Shown piece after piece: positions 1 to 8,656 of a DNA stretch of 64,000 nt. Each line of letters begins with the position of its first letter. Positions within the stretch are counted from its first letter, which is position 1. This DNA is from Gracilibacillus timonensis (lineage in GTDB: Bacteria > Bacillota > Bacilli > Bacillales > Amphibacillaceae): the NCBI RefSeq assembly GCF_900086715.1, contig NZ_FLKH01000012.1, positions 1,488,001 through 1,552,000 on the forward strand, in the 5' to 3' direction. The notes under the pieces are model-generated. The model was not told the origin of the DNA, made no database searches, and was given only the letters and a program-made list of their open reading frames with translations. The position numbers and the translations under genes were made by a program.

Positions 1-1123
1 CTGTATCGGCTATCTTATCGGCTGCTTCTCTGATACTCTCTTCATCATTAGCTAAACCAAAGCTAAAACGGACAGAATTCATGGTGCGTTCTTCTTCATC
101 TAAAAACATCGCACTAAGTACGTGGGAAGGCTCTATGGAACCCGCAGTGCACGCACTTCCGCTAGAAGCGGCCACACCGTTCAAATCAAAGTTCATCAAC
201 AGTGTCTCCACATTCGTACCAGGAAAACTTACGTTAATAATCGTTGGCACACTTGCACGCCTGCCCCCATTAACCACAAAATCCACCTCTTTGGCACGTA
301 AGGTTTGCAAGAATAACTCAGCAAACTGTTGATAGATATCATACCGAACAGCTTGCGATTCTTGAACCAATTCAATCGCTTTGGCAAAGCCAGCAATACC
401 AGCCACATTTTCTGTACCGGCACGGCGCTTGCGTTCTTGTTCACCGCCAAATTGCAAAGGCTGTAAGTTTAATTCTTTGTCGGCGTAAAGGAAACCCAAG
501 CCTTTTGGGCCATTAATTTTGTGCGAAGAAACGGTTAATAAGTCGACTCGCAATGCTTGGATGTCAATAGGAAGAAGGCCATAGGCTTGCACGGCATCCG
601 TATGAAACAATACATCGCGCTCGTGTAATAACCGACCTATTTCCGCAATTGGCTGTATCGTTCCTATCTCATTGTTCACCATCATAATCGATACTAAGAT
701 CGTATCTTCGCGAAGTGCATCCATGACTTGCTCCACATGAATATGACCTTGTTCGTTGACCTCTAAATAGGTCACATCAAATCCTTGCTTTTCTAAATGA
801 TTTACCGTGTGTAATACAGCATGATGCTCTATTTGGGTTGTAACAATATGCTTTCCTTTCGCTTGATTAGCTAAGGCCGCACCCATGATAGCCATATTAT
901 TTGCTTCTGTACCACCGCTTGTAAAGGTAATACTGCGTTCATCTGCACCGATCGATTCAGCTGCCGTTGCCCTTGCCCGATCAAGTATTTGCCTGGCCTT
1001 TCTTCCAAACGAATGGATACTCGATGGATTACCAAAATTCTCCTGATAGACCTGCATCATTACTTCGATCACTTCTGGATGGACCGGCGTTGTCGCAGCA
1101 TGGTCTAAATAAATTGCATTCAT
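1..1123 (-). CDS. iscS: Cysteine desulfurase (IscS/NifS family), C-terminus cut by window edge
   Basis: PLP-dependent enzyme that takes sulfur from L-cysteine as a persulfide for Fe-S cluster and tRNA thiolation pathways in the cytosol. The open frame runs off the left edge after 374 codons; family members are about 380 aa, so only a few C-terminal residues are missing. Visible landmarks: N-terminal YLDHAATTP, the EHH at residues 99-101 that stacks on PLP, the SSHKINGPKG block with the PLP lysine at 202, and the catalytic-cysteine loop SSGSACTAGS with Cys325. AAAGGATG precedes the ATG. It lies directly downstream of cymR on the same strand, the usual Bacillus arrangement. In B. subtilis the equivalent (YrvO) pairs with MnmA, whose gene would lie outside the window. 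Confidence 0.95.
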   Translation of the reverse strand, partial: MNAIYLDHAATTPVHPEVIEVMMQVYQENFGNPSSIHSFGRKARQILDRARATAAESIGADERSITFTSGGTEANNMAIMGAALANQAKGKHIVTTQIEHHAVLHTVNHLEKQGFDVTYLEVNEQGHIHVEQVMDALREDTILVSIMMVNNEIGTIQPIAEIGRLLHERDVLFHTDAVQAYGLLPIDIQALRVDLLTVSSHKINGPKGLGFLYADKELNLQPLQFGGEQERKRRAGTENVAGIAGFAKAIELVQESQAVRYDIYQQFAELFLQTLRAKEVDFVVNGGRRASVPTIINVSFPGTNVETLLMNFDLNGVAASSGSACTAGSIEPSHVLSAMFLDEEERTMNSVRFSFGLANDEESIREAADKIADT

Positions 1124-1184
1124 CTTCTGTCATCCTTTACTTTCCTGTCTCTAATCATTATCTCCATAGAGTATAGTGCCAATA

Positions 1185-1604
1185 TTAAATATAAAACATA
1201 TAAGGATCTTGTATTCCTTTTTCACCATAAGTGGATAGGTCTTGTAATGTAGTTGTATCAAGCACCTCTTTTACGGCGTCTCGAATCCGGATCCATAACT
1301 CCTGTTTGGCAGGCTCTTCGTCTTCCATACCCTCTACTGGTGTGATCGGCCCTTCTAAGATTCGAATAATATCGCCTGCTGTTATTTCGCTAGGTTCTTT
1401 AGCCAGTATATATCCACCATATGCTCCACGAATACTCTTCACCAAGCTGGCGTTTCTTAGTGGCGCAACCAGCTGCTCCAAATAATGCTCCGATAACCCG
1501 TGTTCTTGGGCAATTGTTTTTAATGAAATCGGACCATTCCCTTTATTTTTAGCTAATGCAATCATAATGGTTAATCCATATCTACCTTTGGTTGAAATCT
1601 TCAT
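1185..1604 (-). CDS. cymR: CymR, Rrf2-family master repressor of cysteine metabolism
   Basis: Winged-helix regulator that represses cystine uptake and cysteine biosynthesis genes; in B. subtilis it acts in a complex with O-acetylserine thiol-lyase CysK. The 139-aa product begins MKISTKGRYGLTIMIALAK and keeps the helix-turn-helix (SEHYLEQLVAPLRNASLV, about residues 38-55) and the wing SIRGAYGGY. It ends with the CymR-typical DPYMFYI. It contains no cysteine, so it cannot be a cluster-binding IscR-type Rrf2 protein, which supports CymR. GAGGTG precedes the start. Transcription probably starts near 1798 from an extended -10 promoter, giving a leader of about 190 nt. Confidence 0.95.
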   Translation of the reverse strand: MKISTKGRYGLTIMIALAKNKGNGPISLKTIAQEHGLSEHYLEQLVAPLRNASLVKSIRGAYGGYILAKEPSEITAGDIIRILEGPITPVEGMEDEEPAKQELWIRIRDAVKEVLDTTTLQDLSTYGEKGIQDPYMFYI

Positions 1605-1804
1605 TGTTACACCTCATTCTTTCATCCGCTACATTATTAGTTTGTGTTCAAAAGCCGCTTAAAAAATCATTCAGCGACAGCCCCAGGAGGACGATTACTC
1701 GATCCAGCAAAAGGATTATTCCAGGTGTTGGCACATCCGTCAAAAATGCCACTATCATTCATTGCGGTCTTTTTCTTGAATTTTGAACATCCTATATTAG
1801 TTGT

Positions 1805-1813
1805 ATTATACCA
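1805..1813 (-). promoter_or_regulatory. Extended -10 promoter for cymR
   Basis: The minus strand reads TGGTATAAT, a TGn extended -10 plus a perfect TATAAT. No good -35 box sits 17 bp upstream, as is common for extended -10 promoters. It faces cymR, whose start lies about 195 bp downstream. The leader between holds a 31-codon minus-strand reading frame (1667-1762) of uncertain meaning. Apart from these, the 358-bp divergent interval to rarA shows nothing recognisable. Confidence 0.5.
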
Positions 1814-1962
1814 TGAATGTTATAATAATGGCAGAGCTATCCTTTATGGTTTGCATATTAAACAATAGTAAAAAAACAGACACTCCTTGTCAAGTTGATT
1901 GCTTTACAAGACACTAGGGAGTTCTGGTCATAATACATATCGGAAAGGAAAGAGATATTCAC

Positions 1963-3225
1963 ATGCCAAATCAACCGCTTGCCTTTCGAATGAGGCCAAA
2001 AAATATTCATGAAATAATTGGACAACAGCATTTAGTCGGGACAGGAGAAATGATTCAACGAATGGTCGAGGCCAATCGGTTGCATTCTATGGTGCTATAC
2101 GGACCACCCGGCACAGGCAAAACATCTATGGCGATTGGAATCGCTAATAGTTTACAGATCCGCTATAAGATGCTCAATGCTGCCATTGATAGAAAGAAAG
2201 ATATGGAAATTGCTGTAGAAGAGGCGAAAATGTCTGGACAGCTAGTGGTTATTCTAGATGAAGTACACCGTCTCGATAAAGCAAAACAAGATTTTCTTTT
2301 ACCTCATGTAGAATCTAACCTGATCACCTTGATCGGCTGTACGACGGAAAATCCATATCATAAGATTAGTCCTGCTATTCGCAGCCGCTCTCATATTTTC
2401 GAACTGTATCGATTAGAAAAACAGGATATTGATGATGCCATTAATCGAGCAATAGCCGATAAAGAAAATGGGTTAGGTGACTTACCTTTGGTCGTGAAAG
2501 ACGAAGCGAAGGATCATTTTGCCAATGCATGTAATGGTGATTTACGAGCTGCCCTGAATGGTTTGGAATTAGCCGCCTACTCTACCCCGCAGCAAAATGG
2601 AGAAATTGTGATTGATCTAAATAATGCGGAAAAATGCATGCAGAAAAAAAGCTTTTCTCACGATAAGGGTGGAGATGCACACTATGATGTATTATCCGCC
2701 TTTCAAAAATCAATCCGCGGTAGTGATGTGGATGCAGCACTTCACTATTTAGCAAGACTGATTGAAGCCGGCGATTTAGAAAGTATTGCAAGAAGAATGC
2801 TGGTTTGCGCTTATGAGGATATCGGTTTAGCCAATCCACAAGCAGGTCCCAGAGCCTTAGCTGCGGTAGAAACGGCGGAAAGAGTTGGATTTCCTGAAGC
2901 CCGCATTCCTTTATCTGTAGCCATTGTAGAGCTATGTCTCTCACCAAAATCAAATAGTGCACCAACCGCATTAGATGACGCTTTATCCGATATTCGCACC
3001 GGAAACACAGGAGACATCCCTGTCCATTTAAAGGATGCCCATTACAAAGGAGCTGCCGCTTTAGGCAGAGGAATTGATTATAAATATCCACACAGCTATC
3101 AAGGAGGCTGGGTGCAGCAGCAATACTTGCCAGATAAGTTAAAGCATAAGCAATACTATCACCCAAAAGATACAGGTAAATTTGAAAAAAATTTACAACA
3201 AATATATCAAAAAGTAAAAAAATAA
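1963..3225 (+). CDS. rarA: RarA (MgsA), AAA+ replication-associated recombination ATPase
   Basis: Clamp-loader-like AAA+ ATPase acting at stalled replication forks. The 420-aa protein has Walker A GPPGTGKT (residues 47-54), Walker B LDE followed by VHR (98-103), the sensor-1 segment IGCTTENP (about 118-125), and the arginine-finger region SPAIRSRSH. The C-terminal MgsA/AAA-associated region carries RMLVCAYEDIGLANPQA and a tail with PHSYQGGWVQQQYLPD. Length matches B. subtilis YrvN/RarA. It is divergent from cymR. GGAAAGGAAAGAG gives a ribosome site before the ATG. No clear terminator follows it. Confidence 0.95.
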   Translation: MPNQPLAFRMRPKNIHEIIGQQHLVGTGEMIQRMVEANRLHSMVLYGPPGTGKTSMAIGIANSLQIRYKMLNAAIDRKKDMEIAVEEAKMSGQLVVILDEVHRLDKAKQDFLLPHVESNLITLIGCTTENPYHKISPAIRSRSHIFELYRLEKQDIDDAINRAIADKENGLGDLPLVVKDEAKDHFANACNGDLRAALNGLELAAYSTPQQNGEIVIDLNNAEKCMQKKSFSHDKGGDAHYDVLSAFQKSIRGSDVDAALHYLARLIEAGDLESIARRMLVCAYEDIGLANPQAGPRALAAVETAERVGFPEARIPLSVAIVELCLSPKSNSAPTALDDALSDIRTGNTGDIPVHLKDAHYKGAAALGRGIDYKYPHSYQGGWVQQQYLPDKLKHKQYYHPKDTGKFEKNLQQIYQKVKK

Positions 3226-3447
3226 TGTTTATTCTTCCTTATTCCTGGTCACACTAAGCTATAAACAGAAATATCTATTGGTCCTGCTTGTGTGGAAGCA
3301 ATGGACTGACCAAGATTGCTAGCTTCTCTGGCACCACTATCGACTTTCTACTTGGTATTTTAACAGGGAAATAGACTTCGACGATTACAAGGTGCAAGAG
3401 TTTATATGGTTGACAATAAAACAGGAATGATGAAGGAGTGAAGCACC

Positions 3448-4149
3448 ATGACAAAGGTAAGACAAGACGCTTGGTCCCACGAAGATGATTTATTGTTGGC
3501 AGAAACAGTTCTGCGGCATATTCGAGATGGGAGTACACAATTAACAGCATTTGATGAAGTAGGAGATAAGCTAAATCGTACTTCTGCTGCCTGCGGATTT
3601 CGTTGGAATGCAGAGGTAAGGCAAAGCTATGAACAAGCCGTTCAAATTGCCAAAAAACAAAGAAAAGAGAAAAAACGGGAATTGGCTAAGCAAAAACAAC
3701 CACAGCAACCCGTTGCTAAACAGGAAAAAGAAGCCGACCGAAGTATTGAGGAAGAGGTTTATTCTTTTCTAAATTGGAATCAAACAAAACAGCAGCCAAC
3801 ACAGCCTGCACCGACGGAAAATTATACGGAGACGTATTCCATTGATCTTGATCAAGTGATTCGTTACTTACAATATATCAAGAAGGATTACCATCATATT
3901 CAGTCTTCACAGGCTAGCCAGCAGCACGTATTAGAAAACCATGAGAAGCTTAAGCAAGAGTTAGCCAACGAACAGAGAAGGGTAAAAGAGCTAGAGCAGG
4001 AACTACGAACCATGAATGAGGACTATCAGGCATTTATGCAAATCGTGGAACGCGCCAGAAAAATGGTTGTATTCGATGAAGAAGAATCTCGTCCCGTACC
4101 CACGTTTCGCATGGACAAGAATGGAAATTTAGAACAAGTAGCCAAATAA
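3448..4149 (+). CDS. RsfA/GerR-family sporulation transcription factor
   Basis: The 233-aa protein starts with a Myb/SANT-like domain (RQDAWSHEDDLLLAETVLRH, then NRTSAACGFRWNAEVR, about residues 5-60) that defines the RsfA family. In B. subtilis the members RsfA and GerR (YlbO) fine-tune prespore sigma-F and mother-cell sigma-E regulons. A Lys/Gln-rich linker follows, then a coiled coil at about residues 145-215 (LENHEKLKQELANEQRRVKE). AAGGAGTG lies 7-8 nt before the ATG. It stands alone between rarA and a strong terminator. Which paralogue it corresponds to cannot be decided from sequence alone, so no symbol is given. Confidence 0.85.
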   Translation: MTKVRQDAWSHEDDLLLAETVLRHIRDGSTQLTAFDEVGDKLNRTSAACGFRWNAEVRQSYEQAVQIAKKQRKEKKRELAKQKQPQQPVAKQEKEADRSIEEEVYSFLNWNQTKQQPTQPAPTENYTETYSIDLDQVIRYLQYIKKDYHHIQSSQASQQHVLENHEKLKQELANEQRRVKELEQELRTMNEDYQAFMQIVERARKMVVFDEEESRPVPTFRMDKNGNLEQVAK

Positions 4150-4150
4150 T

Positions 4151-4185
4151 AAGCCTTGATACTGATTTAATCAGTATCAAGGCTT
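4151..4185 (+). terminator. Terminator of the rsfA-type gene
   Basis: A perfect 15-bp inverted repeat (AAGCCTTGATACTGA and its complement) surrounds a 5-nt TTTAA loop, starting 2 nt after the stop codon and followed by ATTTATCTAATATTA. The stem is convincing and the U-tract is only moderate. Confidence 0.75.
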
Positions 4186-4273
4186 ATTTATCTAATATTA
4201 CCATTACATACGGTCTTTCATATCTTAAAGATTTAATCTCTACTTTTACCGTAGTCTACTCTATATTTGCCCC

Positions 4274-4488
4274 AAAAAAAAGACAATCCCAATTGTGCCG
4301 TTGAAGAAAACATGTTTTGATCCCGCTTCAAGCAGGTGGGTACCTTGTCCTGTACTTTGTGCGTCCGCAATAGATTCGTAAGTATAGCGGCATGCACTCC
4401 ACACAAGAACAGCAGGTTCCCAATGTTATTAATGTTCGGTCAAAACATCATGAATTCAACGTACACATCAGGATTGCTTTTTCTATTT
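4274..4488 (-). ncRNA. ssrS: 6S RNA (BsrA/SsrS type)
   Basis: 6S RNA mimics an open promoter and sequesters housekeeping RNA polymerase. Evidence: a sigma-A promoter with 17-bp spacing ends just upstream. The predicted RNA begins around GCAATCCTGATGTGTAC, close to the 5' end I recall for B. subtilis 6S-1. Its 3' end reads GGGATTGTCTTTTTTT, so the 5' GCAATCC pairs with 3' GGATTGT as a closing stem followed by a run of eight U. The region between holds no open frame and can fold as a long interrupted rod. The position directly downstream of aspS is where bsrA lies in B. subtilis. The 5' end is an estimate (4482-4490). Confidence 0.85.
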
Positions 4489-4494
4489 AACTAA

Positions 4495-4523
4495 ATGATA
4501 GCATAACCATTTAAAAAATTCAA
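4495..4523 (-). promoter_or_regulatory. Sigma-A promoter of the 6S RNA
   Basis: On the minus strand TTGAAT (4518-4523) and TATCAT (4495-4500) are separated by exactly 17 bp, placing the start point near 4488. It lies between the aspS stop codon and the 6S RNA, so the RNA does not depend on hisS-aspS read-through. Confidence 0.75.
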
Positions 4524-4566
4524 GCAATCACATACAATCTAGCCAAGCCCATTTTTAAGAATATAC

Positions 4567-6318
4567 TTATTTTAACCTAAGGTGCAGCTCATTTAATTGT
4601 TTGTTATCTACCACGCTTGGTGCCTGTGTCATGGGATCGGCAGCAGAGGCTGTTTTAGGGAATAAAATAGTATCACGCAGGTTTGTACGACCAGCTAATA
4701 ACATAATCAAACGATCAAAGCCAAAGGCGATTCCTCCATGCGGTGGTGCACCAAATTCCAAAGCTTCTAGCAAGAAACCAAACTGCGAAACGGCCTCTTC
4801 TTGCGTAAATCCAAGTTTCTCAAACATTTGATATTGCATGTCGCGCTGATAAATACGTAAGGAACCTCCGCCGAGCTCATAACCATTCAGTACAAGGTCA
4901 TAGGCTTGAGCTTTCACGGAATCCGGGTCAGTGTCCACTTTGTCTAAATTAGCTTCTACTGGCATAGTGAAAGGGTGATGTGCTGCATGATAACGCCCCT
5001 CTGTTTCGTCATACTCCAAGAGTGGCCATTCCGTAATCCATAAAAAAGCAAATGTGCTTTCATCAATCAGATCATGGTCTTTTGCCAGTTTCATACGCAA
5101 TGCGCCCAGTGTATCGAAAACAACTTCTTTTTTATCCGCAACAAAGAAAAGAATATCCCCCGTCGATGCTTCAAAAAGGGTACGAAACTCTGTCTGTTCT
5201 TCCTCGGAGAAGAATTTCGCAATGGGACCCGTTAAAGCCTCTTCTTCCACCTTCAACCATGCCAATCCTTTTGCGCCGTAGATTTTGGCAAAGTCGGTCA
5301 TATTGTCCAAATCTTTACGAGAGTATTGGTCTGCCTTGCCTTTTAAGTTCAACCCGCTCACTTTTCCACCATTGTCAACTGCCTGACGGAAAACTTTGAA
5401 ACTTGAGGTTTTGGCAACTTCAGATAAATTAACGAGCTCCATACCAAAACGGGTATCTGGTTTATCCGAGCCAAAGCGTTCCATGGCTTCCTCATATGGC
5501 ATCCGTTGAAATGGCGTCTCTACCTCGAAATTCTTCACATCTTTCATTACCTTCTTCATCATTCGCTCGGTCATTGCCATAATTTCATCCATGGACATAA
5601 ATGATGTCTCAATATCAATCTGGGTGAATTCCGGTTGACGATCGGCTCGTAAATCCTCATCCCGGAAACAACGAGCAAATTGGTAATACTTTTCAAAGCC
5701 AGCCACCATCAATAACTGTTTAAACAACTGTGGAGATTGCGGTAATGCATAGAAATAGCCTTCATGAACCCGACTCGGCACTAAATAATCACGAGCGCCT
5801 TCTGGCGTGCTTTTTGTCAGCATTGGCGTCTCCATTTCATAGAAATCTTCTTGATTTAAGAAGGATCGAATGGATTGTGTAGTCCGGTGGCGTAATTGAA
5901 AGGTTTCTTGCATCACCTCACGACGAAGATCTAAATAACGGTATTTTAAACGCAATTCTTCTGATACATCCATATCGTCTGTCAATGAGAACGGCGGCGT
6001 TTTTGCCTCGTTTAAAACAGAAATCTCGCTTACCATAACCTCAATCTCACCTGTTTGGATTTTTGGGTTGACCGTCTCTGCATCACGCTCAACCACTTCT
6101 CCCGTCACTTCGATCACATATTCACTGCGTACACTGTCAGCAATCGCATGAAGCTGTTTGCCGTTTTCAGCGTTCACCACAATTTGTACAACACCTGATC
6201 GATCACGTAAGTCGATAAAAATGATCTCACCTAAATCTCTGCGTTTTTGTACCCAGCCTTTCAATGTAACGCTTTTCCCTATATGCTCTTGCCGTAATGT
6301 TCCTGCTAATGTCCGCAT
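4567..6318 (-). CDS. aspS: Aspartyl-tRNA synthetase
   Basis: Class II synthetase that charges tRNA-Asp. An N-terminal OB-fold anticodon domain ([20 protein letters not shown]) is followed by the catalytic core with motif 2 ([18 protein letters not shown]), the bacterial GAD insert (about residues 290-420), and motif 3 ([15 protein letters not shown]) near the C-terminus. About 583 aa, normal for the bacterial type. Three consecutive ATGs occur. The SD GGGGG lies only 2 nt from the first (6324) but 8 nt from the third (6318), so I take the third. It is the second gene of the hisS-aspS operon, 13 nt after the hisS stop, under a shared T-box leader. Confidence 0.95.
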   Translation of the reverse strand: MRTLAGTLRQEHIGKSVTLKGWVQKRRDLGEIIFIDLRDRSGVVQIVVNAENGKQLHAIADSVRSEYVIEVTGEVVERDAETVNPKIQTGEIEVMVSEISVLNEAKTPPFSLTDDMDVSEELRLKYRYLDLRREVMQETFQLRHRTTQSIRSFLNQEDFYEMETPMLTKSTPEGARDYLVPSRVHEGYFYALPQSPQLFKQLLMVAGFEKYYQFARCFRDEDLRADRQPEFTQIDIETSFMSMDEIMAMTERMMKKVMKDVKNFEVETPFQRMPYEEAMERFGSDKPDTRFGMELVNLSEVAKTSSFKVFRQAVDNGGKVSGLNLKGKADQYSRKDLDNMTDFAKIYGAKGLAWLKVEEEALTGPIAKFFSEEEQTEFRTLFEASTGDILFFVADKKEVVFDTLGALRMKLAKDHDLIDESTFAFLWITEWPLLEYDETEGRYHAAHHPFTMPVEANLDKVDTDPDSVKAQAYDLVLNGYELGGGSLRIYQRDMQYQMFEKLGFTQEEAVSQFGFLLEALEFGAPPHGGIAFGFDRLIMLLAGRTNLRDTILFPKTASAADPMTQAPSVVDNKQLNELHLRLK

Positions 6319-6331
6319 CATCATATCCCCC

Positions 6332-7594
6332 TTATAGTATCTCTTTCATATGTTGTGTAAGCTGTTCCATGTCGATCGTCTCCTGATCTCCAGTTTTCAT
6401 ATTCTTTACAGCTATTTGCTGGTTGGCTAATTCATCATCACCCAGCACCAAGACATATTTAGCTTTAAGCCGATCCGCCGCTTTAAACTGAGCCTTGAAT
6501 TTCTTATCTTGGTAATCTCGATCGGCCTGCACCCCTGCCAGTCGCAACTGATCGGTAATAGCTGCTGCTTTTAGCTTAGCCTCTTCACCAAGCGCTACGA
6601 TGTAACAATCAAGTCCTTGATCAAGCGGTAATTCAATACCCTCTGCCTCCAAAGCCATCAATAGACGTTCCATACTTAAAGCAAAACCAATCCCCGGTGT
6701 TTCTGGACCGCCCAGATCCTGCACTAAACCATTATAACGACCGCCGCCAGATAAGGTAGTGATAGCACCAAACCCTTTGGCATCACTCATAATCTCAAAT
6801 GCCGTATGGTTGTAATAATCAAGTCCTCTCACCAAGTTTGGGTCCACTTGATAAGTAATCCCCATTTCGTCTAAATATTCTTTTACTTTAGCAAAATAAG
6901 CTGTCGATTCCTCGTTTAAATAATCCAAAATGGATGGTGCTGTCTTCATTTTCGGATGATCTCGGTCCTTTTTGCAGTCTAATATACGCAGTGGATTTTG
7001 TTCCAGACGTGACTGACAATCGGAGCAAAGTTCTTTTTTCACCGGCGTAAAGTGATCAATCAATGCTTGACGGTGATTTTCACGACTTTCTTTATCCCCT
7101 AGACTATTAATTACTAATTTCAGCGACTGTAAACCGAAGACACGATAAGCATTCATCGCCAAGGATATCACTTCTGCATCGATAGCTGGGTCATCACTGC
7201 CTAAGGCCTCTACTCCATATTGGAAAAATTGTCGCATCCGGCCCTGCTGCGGTCTTTCGTAACGAAACATCGGACCAAAATAGAAAAGTTTTGTCGGCTG
7301 ATTTGGAGAACCAAACAGCTTGTGTTCTACAAAAGAGCGCACAACAGAGGCCGTTCCTTCTGGTCTTAAGGTAATACTGCGGTCTCCTTTATCTGTAAAA
7401 GTATACATTTCTTTTTGCACAATATCAGTTGTATCACCCACTCCGCGTTGGAATAATTCAGTATGTTCAAATATCGGCGTACGAATCTCCTGATAGTGAT
7501 AATTGTAACTCAATTCTTGCAGTTTATTTTCGATATACTGCCATTTTTCAGAGATTCCAGGTAAAATATCCTGCGTTCCTCTTGGCGCTTTCAT
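6332..7594 (-). CDS. hisS: Histidyl-tRNA synthetase
   Basis: Class II synthetase that charges tRNA-His. Family motifs seen: [10 protein letters not shown] at the N-terminus, motif 2 around [17 protein letters not shown], histidine-binding segments [14 protein letters not shown] and GGGRYNGL, motif 3 [13 protein letters not shown], and a C-terminal anticodon domain. About 420 aa. Two ATGs compete: AGGAGG sits 2 nt before 7600 and 8 nt before 7594, so 7594 is preferred. It is the first gene of the hisS-aspS operon, preceded by a T-box riboswitch and a strong promoter. Confidence 0.95.
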   Translation of the reverse strand: MKAPRGTQDILPGISEKWQYIENKLQELSYNYHYQEIRTPIFEHTELFQRGVGDTTDIVQKEMYTFTDKGDRSITLRPEGTASVVRSFVEHKLFGSPNQPTKLFYFGPMFRYERPQQGRMRQFFQYGVEALGSDDPAIDAEVISLAMNAYRVFGLQSLKLVINSLGDKESRENHRQALIDHFTPVKKELCSDCQSRLEQNPLRILDCKKDRDHPKMKTAPSILDYLNEESTAYFAKVKEYLDEMGITYQVDPNLVRGLDYYNHTAFEIMSDAKGFGAITTLSGGGRYNGLVQDLGGPETPGIGFALSMERLLMALEAEGIELPLDQGLDCYIVALGEEAKLKAAAITDQLRLAGVQADRDYQDKKFKAQFKAADRLKAKYVLVLGDDELANQQIAVKNMKTGDQETIDMEQLTQHMKEIL

Positions 7595-7645
7595 ACTCAT
7601 TTCCTCCTTCTTATCAAATGGTGTTATTTTCCTTTTTTAACCATA

Positions 7646-7902
7646 TAAAAACCCCTCATCCCAGTAAAAAAGGGACGAGAGGTTACCCGTGTTGCCACCC
7701 TAGTTGAAGTATTACTTGACCACTTCCACTCAAACAGTTAACGCCTGTCTACGTTTATACCTACTCTTATTCAGTATAAAACCTCCAGAATGTCTTTCAC
7801 GCAAGGCAGTGAGTAAGAATTCTTACAGCCAGTGGAATTCTCTCTCTTTTCTCCTGCTTCTTGGTTACTTTTTCCTTCTATGGTTCTTCCTTCATTGTAA
7901 TG
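7646..7902 (-). promoter_or_regulatory. T-box riboswitch leader of hisS-aspS
   Basis: The minus strand carries the T-box sequence AGGGTGGCAACACGGG (7686-7701). It is followed by a terminator whose arms are AACCTCTCGTCCC and GGGATGAGGGGTT with a run of U (7646-7684). Upstream, a stem I can be folded by hand: an AGTA box (7866-7869) lies opposite a specifier loop reading GTGAAAGACATTC. The flanking helix pairs CAAG..GCAG with CTGC..CTTG, and an AGAGAG and a GGCTGTAAG element mark the distal part. The likely specifier is GAC (Asp, 7792-7794) followed by A, and an overlapping CAT (His) occupies 7790-7792. Uncharged tRNA should stabilise the antiterminator and switch on both synthetases. Confidence 0.9.
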
Positions 7903-7907
7903 TTTCT

Positions 7908-7937
7908 ATAATACTTGGTTGCGATATGATTTGTCAA
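7908..7937 (-). promoter_or_regulatory. Sigma-A promoter of hisS-aspS
   Basis: TTGACA (7932-7937) and TATTAT (7908-7913) on the minus strand are separated by 18 bp, immediately upstream of the T-box leader. Beyond it (7938-8186) I see no gene or clear signal. Confidence 0.8.
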
Positions 7938-8186
7938 GCTTGTTTTTGTCGATTGGTTGTTTTTTGTGTAGAAGGTATCTCCATTGCTAACAGAGCCAAA
8001 CCGTTATGAGGGTGCTCTCGAAAGGATAATTCTTTGCTGGGATGTAATTGTTGTTTGTAATGATTGGTTGCTGCCGTTATAGGGTGATGCCGATTCTTAT
8101 ATCTCATCTGCTTATTCCTTTACTTTGTAGGATAGTCTAAGTTTCCCCAGAACAATCAAGTATATACGGAATAGCAGGTAATTCCC

Positions 8187-8639
8187 TCAACGCTTATATT
8201 CTTCACTATCGATAATCATGGTCACCGGACCATCGTTGGTAAATGAAATATCCATTTTTGCACCAAAAATACCGGTGGCTACCTGAATGCCCTTCTCGCT
8301 TAATTGTTTATTATAATATTCATATAATTGCTTTGCATGATCCGGTTTAGCAGCCTGAGTAAAACTTGGTCGCCTACCTTTTCTTACATCTCCATATAAC
8401 GTAAACTGTGAAATCGACAAAACAGATCCACCTACGTCTTTTAGGGACAAATTCATCTTATCATCGCTGTCCTCAAACACCCGTAAATGTATGGTTTTGT
8501 TCACGACATAATCGACATCTGCCTCTGTATCGGCATGAGTTATGCCGACTAATGCCAAATATCCATGTTCTATTTCTCCGATGACTTGATTGTCTACAGA
8601 TACGGAAGCATGTTTTGCTCGTTGTAACACTACTTTCAT
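8187..8639 (-). CDS. dtd: D-aminoacyl-tRNA deacylase
   Basis: Homodimeric enzyme that hydrolyses D-aminoacyl-tRNAs (and Gly-tRNA-Ala), freeing the tRNA in the cytosol. The 150-aa length is typical. Signature motifs are present: [10 protein letters not shown] near the N-terminus, the catalytic SQFTLYGD (about residues 77-84) and the cross-subunit cis-Pro motif NDGPVT (about 137-142). It follows relA by 17 nt on the same strand, as in other Bacillaceae. A weak AGGA precedes the ATG. Confidence 0.95.
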   Translation of the reverse strand: MKVVLQRAKHASVSVDNQVIGEIEHGYLALVGITHADTEADVDYVVNKTIHLRVFEDSDDKMNLSLKDVGGSVLSISQFTLYGDVRKGRRPSFTQAAKPDHAKQLYEYYNKQLSEKGIQVATGIFGAKMDISFTNDGPVTMIIDSEEYKR

Positions 8640-8656
8640 TTAGTCCTAACCTGCCT

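Noticed and set aside
2582-3166. 194-aa minus-strand frame
   Set aside because: It lies wholly antisense to the well-supported rarA gene.
5052-5399. 115-aa and 75-aa plus-strand frames
   Set aside because: Antisense shadows inside aspS.
7704-8009. 101-aa plus-strand frame
   Set aside because: Antisense to the hisS T-box leader and promoter; no SD or protein-like composition.
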